The translations under genes were made by a program, and so were the position numbers. DNA of 64,000 bases, from the NCBI GenBank assembly GCA_964351995.1, contig CAYGQE010000006.1:86511-150510 (forward strand). Direction: 5' to 3'. The notes under the pieces were generated by a model. That model did no database searches. It saw only the letters and a program-made list of their open reading frames with translations, and was not told the origin of the DNA. The DNA comes from SZUA-35 sp964351995. GTDB lineage: Bacteria; Actinomycetota; Acidimicrobiia; Acidimicrobiales; SZUA-35. This document shows positions 42,542 to 51,497 of the stretch, in pieces; within the stretch, counting starts at the first letter, position 1, and each line of letters starts with the position of its first letter.

Positions 42542-44338
42542 GTGATCTTGTTCGATGCCATCGGCGTCGGGGTGTCTCGCCCTGACCGTCCTCTTTTCAC
42601 CGACATCTCCTTGACGATGGCCACCGGCGATCGCCTGGGCATCGTTGGCATCAATGGCACGGGCAAGTCAACGCTGCTGCGTGTGCTTGCCGGTCGGCAG
42701 GTGCCAGAGTCGGGAGAACTCCGTCCCGGGAGCGGTGTGCGCATCGCCATGCTCGACCAGGATGCGCCGCTACCTCCCGGGCTGGTGCTCGATGCCGTCA
42801 CCGGCCAAGGATGGTCGCCGACGGTGGCCGAGACCTGGGAAGCCGAATCAGTGTTGACCAAGCTTGGCATGGGTGACTTCTTCGATCGCCCGACCGACTC
42901 ACTCTCCGGAGGCGAAGCGAAGCGTGTTGGTCTGGCTCGGGCGCTCGTCGAGCCGTCTGACTTGCTCATCCTCGATGAGCCAACCAACCACCTCGATGTC
43001 GACGGCATCGTCTGGCTCGAAGAGCGCTTGGCGTCCTACCGCGGCGGTCTGTTGTTGATCACCCACGATCGCCACGTGCTCGAGCGGCTGGTGAACCGCA
43101 TGCTTGAACTCGATCGAGGCACCGGGTTCGTCCACGAGGGCAATTACGCCGACTATCTCCAAGCCAAGGCCGACCGTGCGGTGAAAGCCGATGAAGCCGA
43201 GGCGGTTCGCTCGAACCTCGCCAAGTCTGAACTGGCGTGGTTGCGGCGGGGAGCCAAGGCCCGTTCGACCAAGCCCAAGTATCGGGTCGAGGCGGCAAAG
43301 GCCCTGATCTCGGAGAAGAAGCAGGGAGCGGCTCGACCTTCTGGCCTCCACCTCGAGTTCGAAACGCCCCGCCTCGGCGACATTGTCATCGAACTCGAAG
43401 GGGTGAGTGCAACCGCCCCCGACGGACGGCTGCTCTTCTCCAACGTCGATCTCATCCTCGACCAGCGCGAGCGCCTTGGCATCGTTGGCCCGAACGGCTC
43501 GGGCAAGACCACGCTCGTCGACCTGATCGCCAAGCGAACTGAGCCCAAGGTGGGCACCGTTCGGTGGGGCACGACGGTCGAGTTGGCGTACTACGACCAA
43601 CATGGCACCGAGCTCGATCCGAAAGCGCGGGTCCGTGAAGTGGTCGCCGGGCCGAACCGTCAACCTGATTGGACCGACGCTCGACTGCTCGAAGCGTTCT
43701 GGTTCGATGCTGACGCTCAGTGGGCTGAGGTGTCCACACTGTCCGGTGGCGAGCGCCGCCGACTCCAGCTGATGCAGATTCTGGCCTCGAAGCCCAATGT
43801 GTTGCTGCTGGACGAACCGACCAACGATCTCGACCTCGAAACGCTGCGGTCACTCGAGGACTTTCTCGAGGACTGGCCGGGTGCTGTTGTGGTCGTGAGC
43901 CACGATCGCGCGTTCATGCGGCGAGTGGTCGCCGATGCACTGGTGATCGATGGTCAGGGCAACGCGACTCGATGGCCCGGCGGCTTTGATGCGTGGGACG
44001 AACACCGTCAGGCCACTCGCGCCGCCGGATCATCGGGCGGAACATCCGCCGCAGCGATCGGTAAGCGCCAGAAGAAGGGCGACACCAGGGCCAAGGGCAG
44101 CGGGCAGAGCCCGAATGCCATTCGTAGCTCGATTCGCACGACCGAGAAGACCATCGTCAAACTCGAGAAGAAAAAGACGCAGCTGATGGCCGAGCTCGAA
44201 ACGGCCGCCGCTGATTCGGGTGATCACGAAACGCTCACGAAGCTCGGCGCCGACCTCCAAGCCATCGCCACTGACATCGAGGCAGCCGAGATCGAGTGGA
44301 TGACGCTGTCCGAAGAGCTCGAGGCTCTGCTGTCCTGA
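42542..44338 (+). CDS. ABC-F family ATPase, Uup-like
   Basis: 598 residues from GTG 42542. Two ABC domains: the first has GINGTGKS (36-43), LSGGE (121-125) and LLILDEPTNHLD; the second has GPNGSGKTT, LSGGERRR and LLLDEPTNDLD. There are no membrane segments. The linker carries LAWLRRGAKARSTK, a signature of the Uup subfamily, and the C-terminus is a coiled coil (EKTIVKLEKKKTQLMAELE) known in Uup to bind DNA or ribosomes. ABC-F proteins act on the ribosomal E site during translation stalling; Uup is also tied to transposon precise excision and branched DNA. Confidence 0.92.
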   Translation: MILFDAIGVGVSRPDRPLFTDISLTMATGDRLGIVGINGTGKSTLLRVLAGRQVPESGELRPGSGVRIAMLDQDAPLPPGLVLDAVTGQGWSPTVAETWEAESVLTKLGMGDFFDRPTDSLSGGEAKRVGLARALVEPSDLLILDEPTNHLDVDGIVWLEERLASYRGGLLLITHDRHVLERLVNRMLELDRGTGFVHEGNYADYLQAKADRAVKADEAEAVRSNLAKSELAWLRRGAKARSTKPKYRVEAAKALISEKKQGAARPSGLHLEFETPRLGDIVIELEGVSATAPDGRLLFSNVDLILDQRERLGIVGPNGSGKTTLVDLIAKRTEPKVGTVRWGTTVELAYYDQHGTELDPKARVREVVAGPNRQPDWTDARLLEAFWFDADAQWAEVSTLSGGERRRLQLMQILASKPNVLLLDEPTNDLDLETLRSLEDFLEDWPGAVVVVSHDRAFMRRVVADALVIDGQGNATRWPGGFDAWDEHRQATRAAGSSGGTSAAAIGKRQKKGDTRAKGSGQSPNAIRSSIRTTEKTIVKLEKKKTQLMAELETAAADSGDHETLTKLGADLQAIATDIEAAEIEWMTLSEELEALLS

Positions 44339-44377
44339 CAGCTGGTCACGGACTGAGGGAAGTGGCAGGATCAGCCG

Positions 44378-45472
44378 ATGACTGACCGAACTGCCACACT
44401 TCCCGAGGCCGACCCAGAACTGCTTCCGCTCGCCTCGTTCAAGGTCTACTCGATCAAACAGGGCGAGATGCTGTCGGTGATGATGCACCTCGGCGATCGG
44501 CTCGGACTGTTCCGATCGATGGCCCACGGAACGCCTGCGACATCAGCCGACATCGCCGCTGCCGCCGGGATCCAGGAGCGTTGGGCGAGAGAATGGCTCT
44601 ATGCCGTCTCCGCAGCCGGTGTTGTTGAGCATGCTCGCGAAGACGGCGTCGAGCGGTTCCACATGACGGCGGAGATGTCGACCATCCTCGGCCAGCCCGA
44701 CCATCCGTCGTACTCGGGCGCCGTGTTCGGGGCACCGGTCGCGAGGGCCACGATCGATCGCCTGATCGAAGCGTTCCAGACCGGTGTCGGTTTCAGCTGG
44801 GGAGATCACGGCGGCGACACCGCCCACATGCAGGCATCGATGTCAGCCGGAAAGCAGCAACACTTCCTGGTGCCGGTCGTTCTGGCTTCGGTCGACGGTC
44901 TCATCGAGCGTCTCGAGGAGGGCATCCGCGTCGTGGACGCTGGTTGTGGCAGTGGCGTTGCCTCGTGTGTGATGGCCGAAGCCTTCCCGAACTCGACGTT
45001 CGTCGGCATCGATCCGTCCACTCCGGCGATCGCTGCCGCTCGAGCTCGCGCCGACGAGCTCTTGCTGGACAACCTCACGTTCGAAGAGCACACCTTTGAA
45101 GATCTCGAGCCGGGCTCGGTCGATTTCTTGCTGACCCTCGATGTGCTCCACGACATTCCCCGTCCGGTCGATGCGGTGAAGGCGGCAAAGGTGGCACTCG
45201 ATGGCGACGGTGTGTGGCTCGTGGCCGACATCAAATCGTCCGAGACGTTCGAGGAGAACCGTCGAAACCCGATGATCGGGCTGTTTTATTCGATGTCGGT
45301 TGTCTACTGCATGAACTCTGCATTGTCCGAGCCAGACGGTGCGGGCCTCGGCACGCTGGGCATGCACCCGGAACGGCTTCGAGGCATGGTCGAAGCGGCG
45401 GGCTTCGCCAGCTTCGACTACCGACAGTTCGACGAAGACGTGAACAATCGATACTTCGAGATCCGACCGTGA
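44378..45472 (+). CDS. Class I SAM-dependent methyltransferase with N-terminal winged helix
   Basis: 364 residues. The N-terminal third is a winged-helix/dimerisation region like those of O-methyltransferases (LSVMMHLGDRLGLFRSMA, then EIAAAAGIQERWAREWL-type helix). Motif I is VVDAGCGSGVAS near residue 190, followed by FVGIDPSTPAI and the motif IV-like FLLTLDVLHDIPRP. It methylates a small molecule in the cytoplasm; the acceptor is unknown. The stop overlaps the next gene's GTG (GTGA), so the two are probably one operon. Confidence 0.87.
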   Translation: MTDRTATLPEADPELLPLASFKVYSIKQGEMLSVMMHLGDRLGLFRSMAHGTPATSADIAAAAGIQERWAREWLYAVSAAGVVEHAREDGVERFHMTAEMSTILGQPDHPSYSGAVFGAPVARATIDRLIEAFQTGVGFSWGDHGGDTAHMQASMSAGKQQHFLVPVVLASVDGLIERLEEGIRVVDAGCGSGVASCVMAEAFPNSTFVGIDPSTPAIAAARARADELLLDNLTFEEHTFEDLEPGSVDFLLTLDVLHDIPRPVDAVKAAKVALDGDGVWLVADIKSSETFEENRRNPMIGLFYSMSVVYCMNSALSEPDGAGLGTLGMHPERLRGMVEAAGFASFDYRQFDEDVNNRYFEIRP

Positions 45473-46641
45473 GCGGAGATCCGACGTCCAATGCAGAGCT
45501 GCGCGGTGCTGAGCTGTCGAGGCTGCGCGGGCTGGACGGTCGGAAGTGGACTCGAGATGGACCAGATGTCTTGCCGGTCTGGGTGGCTGACATGGACTTC
45601 CAGAGTCCGGACTGTGCGCTCGATGCCATGCGTCGGGTCATTGATCGGGGCGACATCGGTTACAACTTCCGGGCCACCGAAGCTCTTCCGGAGGCGTTTG
45701 CGGCCTGGCAAGAACGCATGCACGGTTGGCGGCCAGACGTCGACCGACTCGTGCTGTTCGACGACGTACTGCACGCCCTGCAGTTCACGATCTGGCACAT
45801 GACCGAGCCGGGAGACGGCGTGGTCTTGTTCACGCCGATCTACCCACCGTTTCGCAAGATCGTTGAAACCAGTGGTCGGCGCGTGATCGAGTGTCCGCTC
45901 GACCCGCAGGGCGCTCGCTTGGAAAAGGCGACGCTCGAGGCGGTTGTCGATGACGGAACCGCTGCCGTGCTCTGGTGCAATCCTCACAACCCCACCGGGC
46001 GCGTCTTCGACGACGAGGAACTCGCTGCGCTGGCTGATGTGGCAACGGCAAACGACCTGCTGGTGCTGAGCGATGAGGTGTGGGCTGATCTCGTTTTCGC
46101 CGGGTCGACCCACCTTCCCGCAGCGATGGTGCCAGGCTTGGCCGAGCGGGCGGTCACCGTGTCCTCCGCCAGCAAGTCGTTCAACCTGGCCGGGCTCCGC
46201 TGCGCCGTGGCCCACATTGGTTCTGATTCGGTGAAGGAGATGTTGGGCGGTCAGCCGGACCGGCTGCGAGGGCATGTGAACACGCTCGCAGCCGAAGCGA
46301 CGCTGGCGTGTTGGGAACAAGGAACGCCCTGGCTCAATGCGTTACGAGCGCACATCGGTACCCAGTTCGATCACCTTGGAACTCGCCTCGGGTCGGAGGC
46401 TCCGGCGGTGCAGTGGCAACGCCCAGAAGCCACGTACCTCGCGTGGTTGGACGGACGGACGCTTGATCTTGCGGGAGAGTTCTCCGACGTCTTGCGCAAC
46501 GAAGCCAAGGTCGTGCTGTCGCCCGGCCTCGACTTTGGAGTGTCCGGTCAGGGCCATGCGAGGATGAACGTGGCGACCAGCCGCCCGATTCTCGACGAGG
46601 CCATCGACCGGCTTCTTCTGGTGGCAGGATTGCCTACTTGA
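45469..46641 (+). CDS. MalY/PatB-type PLP-dependent cystathionine beta-lyase
   Basis: 390 residues from GTG 45469, overlapping the methyltransferase stop by 4 bases. Fold type I aminotransferase features are PVWVADMDFQSP at the N-terminus (typical MalY/PatB start), CNPHNPTGRVF (Asn for PLP), VLSDEVWADLVF (Asp for PLP nitrogen) and SSASKSFNLAGLR with PLP lysine 236. The C-terminus has HARMNVATSRP with the substrate carboxylate arginine. It cleaves C-S bonds in cystathionine or cysteine conjugates. Pairing with a methyltransferase suggests a sulphur or thiol metabolic role, which is inference. Confidence 0.9.
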   Translation: MSGDPTSNAELRGAELSRLRGLDGRKWTRDGPDVLPVWVADMDFQSPDCALDAMRRVIDRGDIGYNFRATEALPEAFAAWQERMHGWRPDVDRLVLFDDVLHALQFTIWHMTEPGDGVVLFTPIYPPFRKIVETSGRRVIECPLDPQGARLEKATLEAVVDDGTAAVLWCNPHNPTGRVFDDEELAALADVATANDLLVLSDEVWADLVFAGSTHLPAAMVPGLAERAVTVSSASKSFNLAGLRCAVAHIGSDSVKEMLGGQPDRLRGHVNTLAAEATLACWEQGTPWLNALRAHIGTQFDHLGTRLGSEAPAVQWQRPEATYLAWLDGRTLDLAGEFSDVLRNEAKVVLSPGLDFGVSGQGHARMNVATSRPILDEAIDRLLLVAGLPT

Positions 46642-46661
46642 TGTAGTCAAATGCGTTTGTT

Positions 46662-46667
46662 TACACT
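46662..46667 (+). promoter_or_regulatory. -10 box of the EccC-like gene (TACACT)
   Basis: TACACT is followed by 6 bases and ATG 46674. A TTGATG at 46638-46643 could serve as -35 with an 18-base spacer. The surrounding 12-mer TTACACTCAATG recurs, with two changes, in front of the WXG100 gene. Confidence 0.55.
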
Positions 46668-46673
46668 CAATGC

Positions 46674-49600
46674 ATGCACAATGCCACTGAAGATGGTCAC
46701 GTTCTCGTCTCCGATGCAGTTCGGAGTCAGGAAGCATTCGTCGCCGGAGACGGTGGTGAGTGGTCCGTGGTGACGTCGGCGGGTGCGGCCGACGTGCGGC
46801 TCCACGGTGCGACGATTCCCATGACCGCTCGAGGTGGTGGGTGCGACCTCGGTGTGTCGGCCACCCCGACGGCTCAGGGGTCGCGTCGTCGGCCGGATCC
46901 TGCAGGTCGCCTGACCGCTCTGCGGCCGGCGGTTCCCGTGGTCGATGAACCACCGCCCGTCGACTTGTTGCTCGACCTGCCGGACGTGAGCCGTCCCGCC
47001 GACGGGTTTCCGGTCGCAACGGTTGCCACTGCCAGCGTCACCGCTGGTGTCGCGTCGATGTTCTTCTCGCCGATCTTTGCACTTCTCGCTGGTGTGTCTG
47101 CAATGGCGGTGATCGGGCGGTGGTTCGGCTCGTTCGCCTCGCATCGGCGAAGCAAACGGCGCCGACGCGAGGCGGAAGCGGTTGCGGTCGCGTCGTGGGT
47201 GGTTGCGGCAAAGGTGTGGTGTGATGCAGAGACAGCGGCTCGCCACTTCGGCCGACTGTGTCCCGATCAGTTGATGGCGGCGACGCAAGCGGAGGCTTCC
47301 CCCTGGTGGGAGCGACTCGACGGTGACAGGTCTCTCGCTCTGGTTCTTGGCGCTGGCCAGTTGTCGGTCGTCGTCGACGTCGAGGACCTCAAGCAACTCG
47401 ACGAGATCACGTCGAGTGTTGACAGGCGTGCGGTCCTGGACTCGGTTCCGATCGAGGTCGAATTGACGCCGGGTCTCGCTGTTTGTGGCGATCGGATCGA
47501 GGTGATTGCTGCCGCCCGCTGGTTGGTCGGCTCGGCTGCGGTCCGGGTGGGGCCCGCTGATCTCGGGATCGTGCTGGTGACAACTGCTGACCGCGTGGCG
47601 GATTGGGATCAGCTGAAGTGGGCGCCATCGCTGGCCGGTTGCGTGGTGGTCGACAAAGACAGAGACGACGCACTCTCCGACGTTTTGGATCGAGCATCTC
47701 AGGGAGCTTCTGGCCGACCGGTCCTGGTGGTCGTGGACGGGGCAGAACCGACGGGGTCGGGACTGCTCGCTCGCGTCCTGTCTGGCCGGGTCGAGAGAAC
47801 GACCCTGTTGTGGCTGGGCGCCACCGACGGCATTCCTTCCGGGTGCCGATCGAGTATGGCGGTTGCCGCTGACGGCAGTGCGGTGCTGCATCACCTCGAC
47901 GGCGGTGGCGTTCAGCCTCTGCGATGGTTTGGATGTGTAGCGGCTGAGTGGGACCAGGTCATGCGGTGGTTGGCGCGATTCGAAGACCCAGAGTGTGGGA
48001 GTGAAGACCACGGCCTTCCGTCATCAGCGGCGCTGGTCGATGTTGTGGCCGCACCGGCGCAGGACGCCACGCACTTCGAAGCGTCGCTCCGACGTCGATG
48101 GGCGGCAGCAACCACGCAGCAATTGGTTGCGCCGATCGGCCTGGATCAGGAGGGTGCGGTCGAGATCGATCTCGTCGCCGATGGCCCGCACATGCTGGCC
48201 GCCGGTACGACCGGTGCCGGCAAGAGCGAGTTGCTCCGAACGTTGGTCGTGGGACTTGCGAGTGAGCAACCGCCCGATGTGGTGTCGTTTGTCCTGATCG
48301 ACTTCAAGGGCGGCGGTGCGTTCGACGTCGTGGCTCCGCTTCCCCATGTGGCCGCAGTAGTGACCGATCTCGATCCGGGTGAGGCCGGTCGGGCCTTGCG
48401 CGGTCTGCGAGCGGAGATCCTCGATCGGGAGCACCGACTTCGAGACATGGAAATCAGTGATGTGAGCGACATCGACCGGACGCACCCCCGAGCGTTCGGC
48501 CGCCTGGTCGTGATCGTCGACGAGTTCGCCGCGCTCGCCGACGAGTTGCCGGAATTCCTCGATGGCCTGGTCGACATTGCCCGTCGAGGTCGCTCGCTCG
48601 GGGTACATCTGGTCTTGGCGACTCAGCGGCCCTCCGGCGTCGTGACCGGCCAGATCCGAGCGAACACCAACCTTCGTCTCTGCCTCCGGGTGCAAGATCG
48701 AAGCGACAGCATCGATGTGATCGACGATCCGCTCGCAGGGCTGTTGCCGTCGATACCTGGACGGGCCGTACTGCGTCGAGGGGGCAGTCGCTGTCAGCAG
48801 TTGCAGGTGGCCCAGGTGAGTGGCGAGCGCGATCGATTGGGTGCCGAGCCGTTTCACCTGCACCCAGCCGTGCCAGTGAGTGAGCTCGATCGTGCGGTTG
48901 TGGAACTCGTGGCTGCCTCGCTTGATCGCATCGGGAGCGATGACCCCGAGACCGTGTCGCTGATCGAACGCATCACCGAGGCGGCAGGCGAGGTGCCTCG
49001 AGCGGTCGCTCCGTGGACCACGGCCCCGACCAGGGCATCGTTCCCTCTCCCGGGCCCTGGTGCCGTGATCGGCTTGCTCGATGATCCAGACCGCAGGGTC
49101 GTGGCCCCGTTGTCCTGGTGCCCCAACACTGATGGGCTCCTGGTGGTCGGGGCTGACGAATCACAGATCGCTGCTACGGCTTCGGTCGCCATCGCAGCGG
49201 CGCTCGACCTCGAACCCTCACTTCCGACGTTCCTGCTCGACGGCGATCGCACCGCCTCATCGGCGCTCGCCGATCTGCGCACGCTCGACCCCGTCGTGGA
49301 CGTCATTGGAGTGAGCGAGCCGGAACGTCTGTTGCGGGCGGTCGAACAACTCGAACGGACCAACGAACCTCGGATGGTCGTGGTGCACAACTGGGTTGGC
49401 GTTGTCGACGCACTGACCGACATCGCCGGTCCCTTGGGTGCGGAGCGACTCACAAAGCTGGTGCGCCGAGCGGGAACGCCGGGAACGGTCATCGTGGTCA
49501 CGGCTCGGTCGGATCGAGATGTTCCGCAGCGGGTCCTCGGCTCGCTTGGCTGCAGAGTGATCCACCGTCTCGCTGACCCGGCGGGGTACCTGTCCTTCGG

Positions 49601-50252
49601 TTTGCGACCTGCTGAGGTCGGGTCGCTCGGTGGTGCTGGCGTTGTTGACCCCGGTTCGGCCCTCGTCGGCGTGATCGCTGGACTCGACAACGATGCGCTG
49701 GCAGCGCTCGCGACCCGACTCGAAAGCGATCGGGTTTGGCCCCATCCCATTCGTGTGCTCGGATCTCGGGTGGATCGCGCCGTGCTGCCATCGTTCGAGC
49801 CGTTCGCTCAGGGTTGGCGTGTGCCGATCGGACTCGACGTGAACTTGCAGCCGCAGTGGGTCGTGGTCGCAGAACAGCGGCCGGTCGTGGTGTTGTCACA
49901 CCCCGGCGGTGGGGCGACCACGGCATTGACCACGATTGCGGCCGCCCTCGGTGATCGAGTTTGTGTGATCGACGACGCCGATGGGCTGGACAATGCCGAT
50001 CTCGTCGAGCTGATTTCCGAGGCTGAAACGGAGGGGCGGGCGATCGTGGTCGGGTGTACTCCCGGCTGTGCCAAGCGGTTTGGCACTGCGGTCGCAGAAA
50101 TGCTGCAACGGTCCACTGTCGTGCTGGTGAATCCGAGCAGAAACGAAGGGGAGTTGGTGCGTTTGGCGTTGCCGGACCTGACTCATGAGCCGGTCGGTCG
50201 GGCGGTGCTCGTCGACCGAGGTCGGGCCACGGTCGTGCAGATTGCTGCGTAG
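46674..50252 (+). CDS. Type VII secretion EccC/EssC-like FtsK/SpoIIIE ATPase
   Basis: 1192 residues. The N-terminal 105 residues are soluble, then two membrane helices (about 113-130 and 131-148) and a basic SHRRSKRRRRE stretch. A degenerate domain precedes the FtsK domain with Walker A GTTGAGKS (511-518), LIDFKGGGAF, Walker B LVVIVDEFAAL (611-621) and ATQRPSGVVTGQIRANTN. A third domain has GGGATTALTT in place of Walker A, without the lysine. EccC powers export of WXG100 substrates. The coding strand faces the secreted-protein genes. No eccB, eccD or eccE is nearby. Confidence 0.87.
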   Translation: MHNATEDGHVLVSDAVRSQEAFVAGDGGEWSVVTSAGAADVRLHGATIPMTARGGGCDLGVSATPTAQGSRRRPDPAGRLTALRPAVPVVDEPPPVDLLLDLPDVSRPADGFPVATVATASVTAGVASMFFSPIFALLAGVSAMAVIGRWFGSFASHRRSKRRRREAEAVAVASWVVAAKVWCDAETAARHFGRLCPDQLMAATQAEASPWWERLDGDRSLALVLGAGQLSVVVDVEDLKQLDEITSSVDRRAVLDSVPIEVELTPGLAVCGDRIEVIAAARWLVGSAAVRVGPADLGIVLVTTADRVADWDQLKWAPSLAGCVVVDKDRDDALSDVLDRASQGASGRPVLVVVDGAEPTGSGLLARVLSGRVERTTLLWLGATDGIPSGCRSSMAVAADGSAVLHHLDGGGVQPLRWFGCVAAEWDQVMRWLARFEDPECGSEDHGLPSSAALVDVVAAPAQDATHFEASLRRRWAAATTQQLVAPIGLDQEGAVEIDLVADGPHMLAAGTTGAGKSELLRTLVVGLASEQPPDVVSFVLIDFKGGGAFDVVAPLPHVAAVVTDLDPGEAGRALRGLRAEILDREHRLRDMEISDVSDIDRTHPRAFGRLVVIVDEFAALADELPEFLDGLVDIARRGRSLGVHLVLATQRPSGVVTGQIRANTNLRLCLRVQDRSDSIDVIDDPLAGLLPSIPGRAVLRRGGSRCQQLQVAQVSGERDRLGAEPFHLHPAVPVSELDRAVVELVAASLDRIGSDDPETVSLIERITEAAGEVPRAVAPWTTAPTRASFPLPGPGAVIGLLDDPDRRVVAPLSWCPNTDGLLVVGADESQIAATASVAIAAALDLEPSLPTFLLDGDRTASSALADLRTLDPVVDVIGVSEPERLLRAVEQLERTNEPRMVVVHNWVGVVDALTDIAGPLGAERLTKLVRRAGTPGTVIVVTARSDRDVPQRVLGSLGCRVIHRLADPAGYLSFGLRPAEVGSLGGAGVVDPGSALVGVIAGLDNDALAALATRLESDRVWPHPIRVLGSRVDRAVLPSFEPFAQGWRVPIGLDVNLQPQWVVVAEQRPVVVLSHPGGGATTALTTIAAALGDRVCVIDDADGLDNADLVELISEAETEGRAIVVGCTPGCAKRFGTAVAEMLQRSTVVLVNPSRNEGELVRLALPDLTHEPVGRAVLVDRGRATVVQIAA

Positions 50253-50261
50253 TGGAAGGGG

Positions 50262-51416
50262 TCAGCTGCCCGATGGTGCTGCGGTCGATGCGGCTGCGCA
50301 GAGGTAGGCCGCCGACACGGTGCCGTTCCAGCAGGTGCCGGTGATGACCGGGCCGACCTGAGCGATGTATTCAGCCGACTCCGAGAAGAACACCATGACT
50401 TCGCCTCGAGTGGTGCCGGAGTTCATTCGTTGGACCCAGTACGCCAGGCCAGAGGCATCAGGTGAGCGGTCGAGCACGTTCTCGTAGACGAGCTCGAGGA
50501 ACGCAGCATGGCTCAGCTGGTTGCCGTAGAGGGCCTTGAACTCAACTGAGTCGGCAAAGTAGTCCGATGCCTCCCAAAGGCCGAGGCCGTCGACAGATCT
50601 CTGGTTCCAATACGCCCATCCTCCGGCGTCGGGCGCTCGGTCGAAGTAGGCCGAGTAGAGCCGAGCGATCTGGTACCGATACCAGGTCTGGGGTGTTGCC
50701 GGATCGATGCTGGGCTCGACGGCTTGAGGCTTGAGGCCTCGGAGCTCGGCGGCCAAGCGGAAGCGGAGGGTGGTGCCATCACATGACACGCCGGTGGCGG
50801 TGTAGAGGTCATCGGAGCGGTCCAGCTGGGCGACGTTGGATCTCGAGGACCGGGCGGTGGTGTAGCCATTGGCGTTCACGGGCTGGAAGGCGACGTAGCC
50901 CTCGCTTCGCCAGTCGCTGGTCGTGGTGCAGCGCACCGACATCTGTGCGTGCGTAGCCGTCGGGGAGTACATGGCTTCGTTGTGGCCGCTGGTGCTTCGC
51001 GCCCACGGGCCCGCGGCCTCGACGACGGCCGAGCCTGAGCTGAAGCTGCCGTAGATGTTCTCGTAGTGATTCGAAGGAATGCACTCGCTGTAGTGGCGGA
51101 AGTTGTCGTTGTTCACGATGGCTGCAACCGAGCACTGCGCTCCCGACCGGTCAGCCGAAGCGGCCAGCGGTGTCAGGCCTGCAACCTGCCGCTGCATGTT
51201 GACTTGATGGAGCAGTACAGCGGATGCCTCGGCTTCGCTCAGGGTCTGGCCGTTCTCGAAGCCCCACGGGTTGTAGGTGGCGGCGTCAGCTGTCGTCGCT
51301 GCGGAGACCGCCGGGGCGCTGACGAACAATGAGGTCACCGCAAGTGCCACAGCACTTGCGGTGCGGGTCAGCCATCGCGTGCGGCCGCTGACGGTGGTCG
51401 GGTTGTTCGTCGTCAC
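50262..51416 (-). CDS. Secreted CAP-domain protein with DUF4214 repeats
   Basis: 384 residues from GTG 51416. A signal peptide (TRTASAVALAVTSLFVSAPAVSA) precedes a CAP/SCP-like domain (LLHQVNMQRQVAGLTPLAAS, HYSECIPSNHYENIYGSFSS, NEAMYSPTATHAQMSVRC with metal-site-like His and Glu). Two DUF4214 segments follow (RLYSAYFDRAPDAGGWAYW and VYENVLDRSPDASGLAYWV), usually found in RTX and adhesin-type exported proteins. Cysteine pairs suggest disulphides outside the cell. It ends 9 bases from the EccC-like gene, convergent. A cell-surface binding or sterol/lipid binding role is possible. Confidence 0.82.
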   Translation of the reverse strand: MTTNNPTTVSGRTRWLTRTASAVALAVTSLFVSAPAVSAATTADAATYNPWGFENGQTLSEAEASAVLLHQVNMQRQVAGLTPLAASADRSGAQCSVAAIVNNDNFRHYSECIPSNHYENIYGSFSSGSAVVEAAGPWARSTSGHNEAMYSPTATHAQMSVRCTTTSDWRSEGYVAFQPVNANGYTTARSSRSNVAQLDRSDDLYTATGVSCDGTTLRFRLAAELRGLKPQAVEPSIDPATPQTWYRYQIARLYSAYFDRAPDAGGWAYWNQRSVDGLGLWEASDYFADSVEFKALYGNQLSHAAFLELVYENVLDRSPDASGLAYWVQRMNSGTTRGEVMVFFSESAEYIAQVGPVITGTCWNGTVSAAYLCAAASTAAPSGS

Positions 51417-51497
51417 CCGCTGTTCATCGACAAGTCGGCGGACAGAAGTTGAACGGAATGGGCCGAACGGCCCAATCTCGATCAGCCCGAGGCGGCG

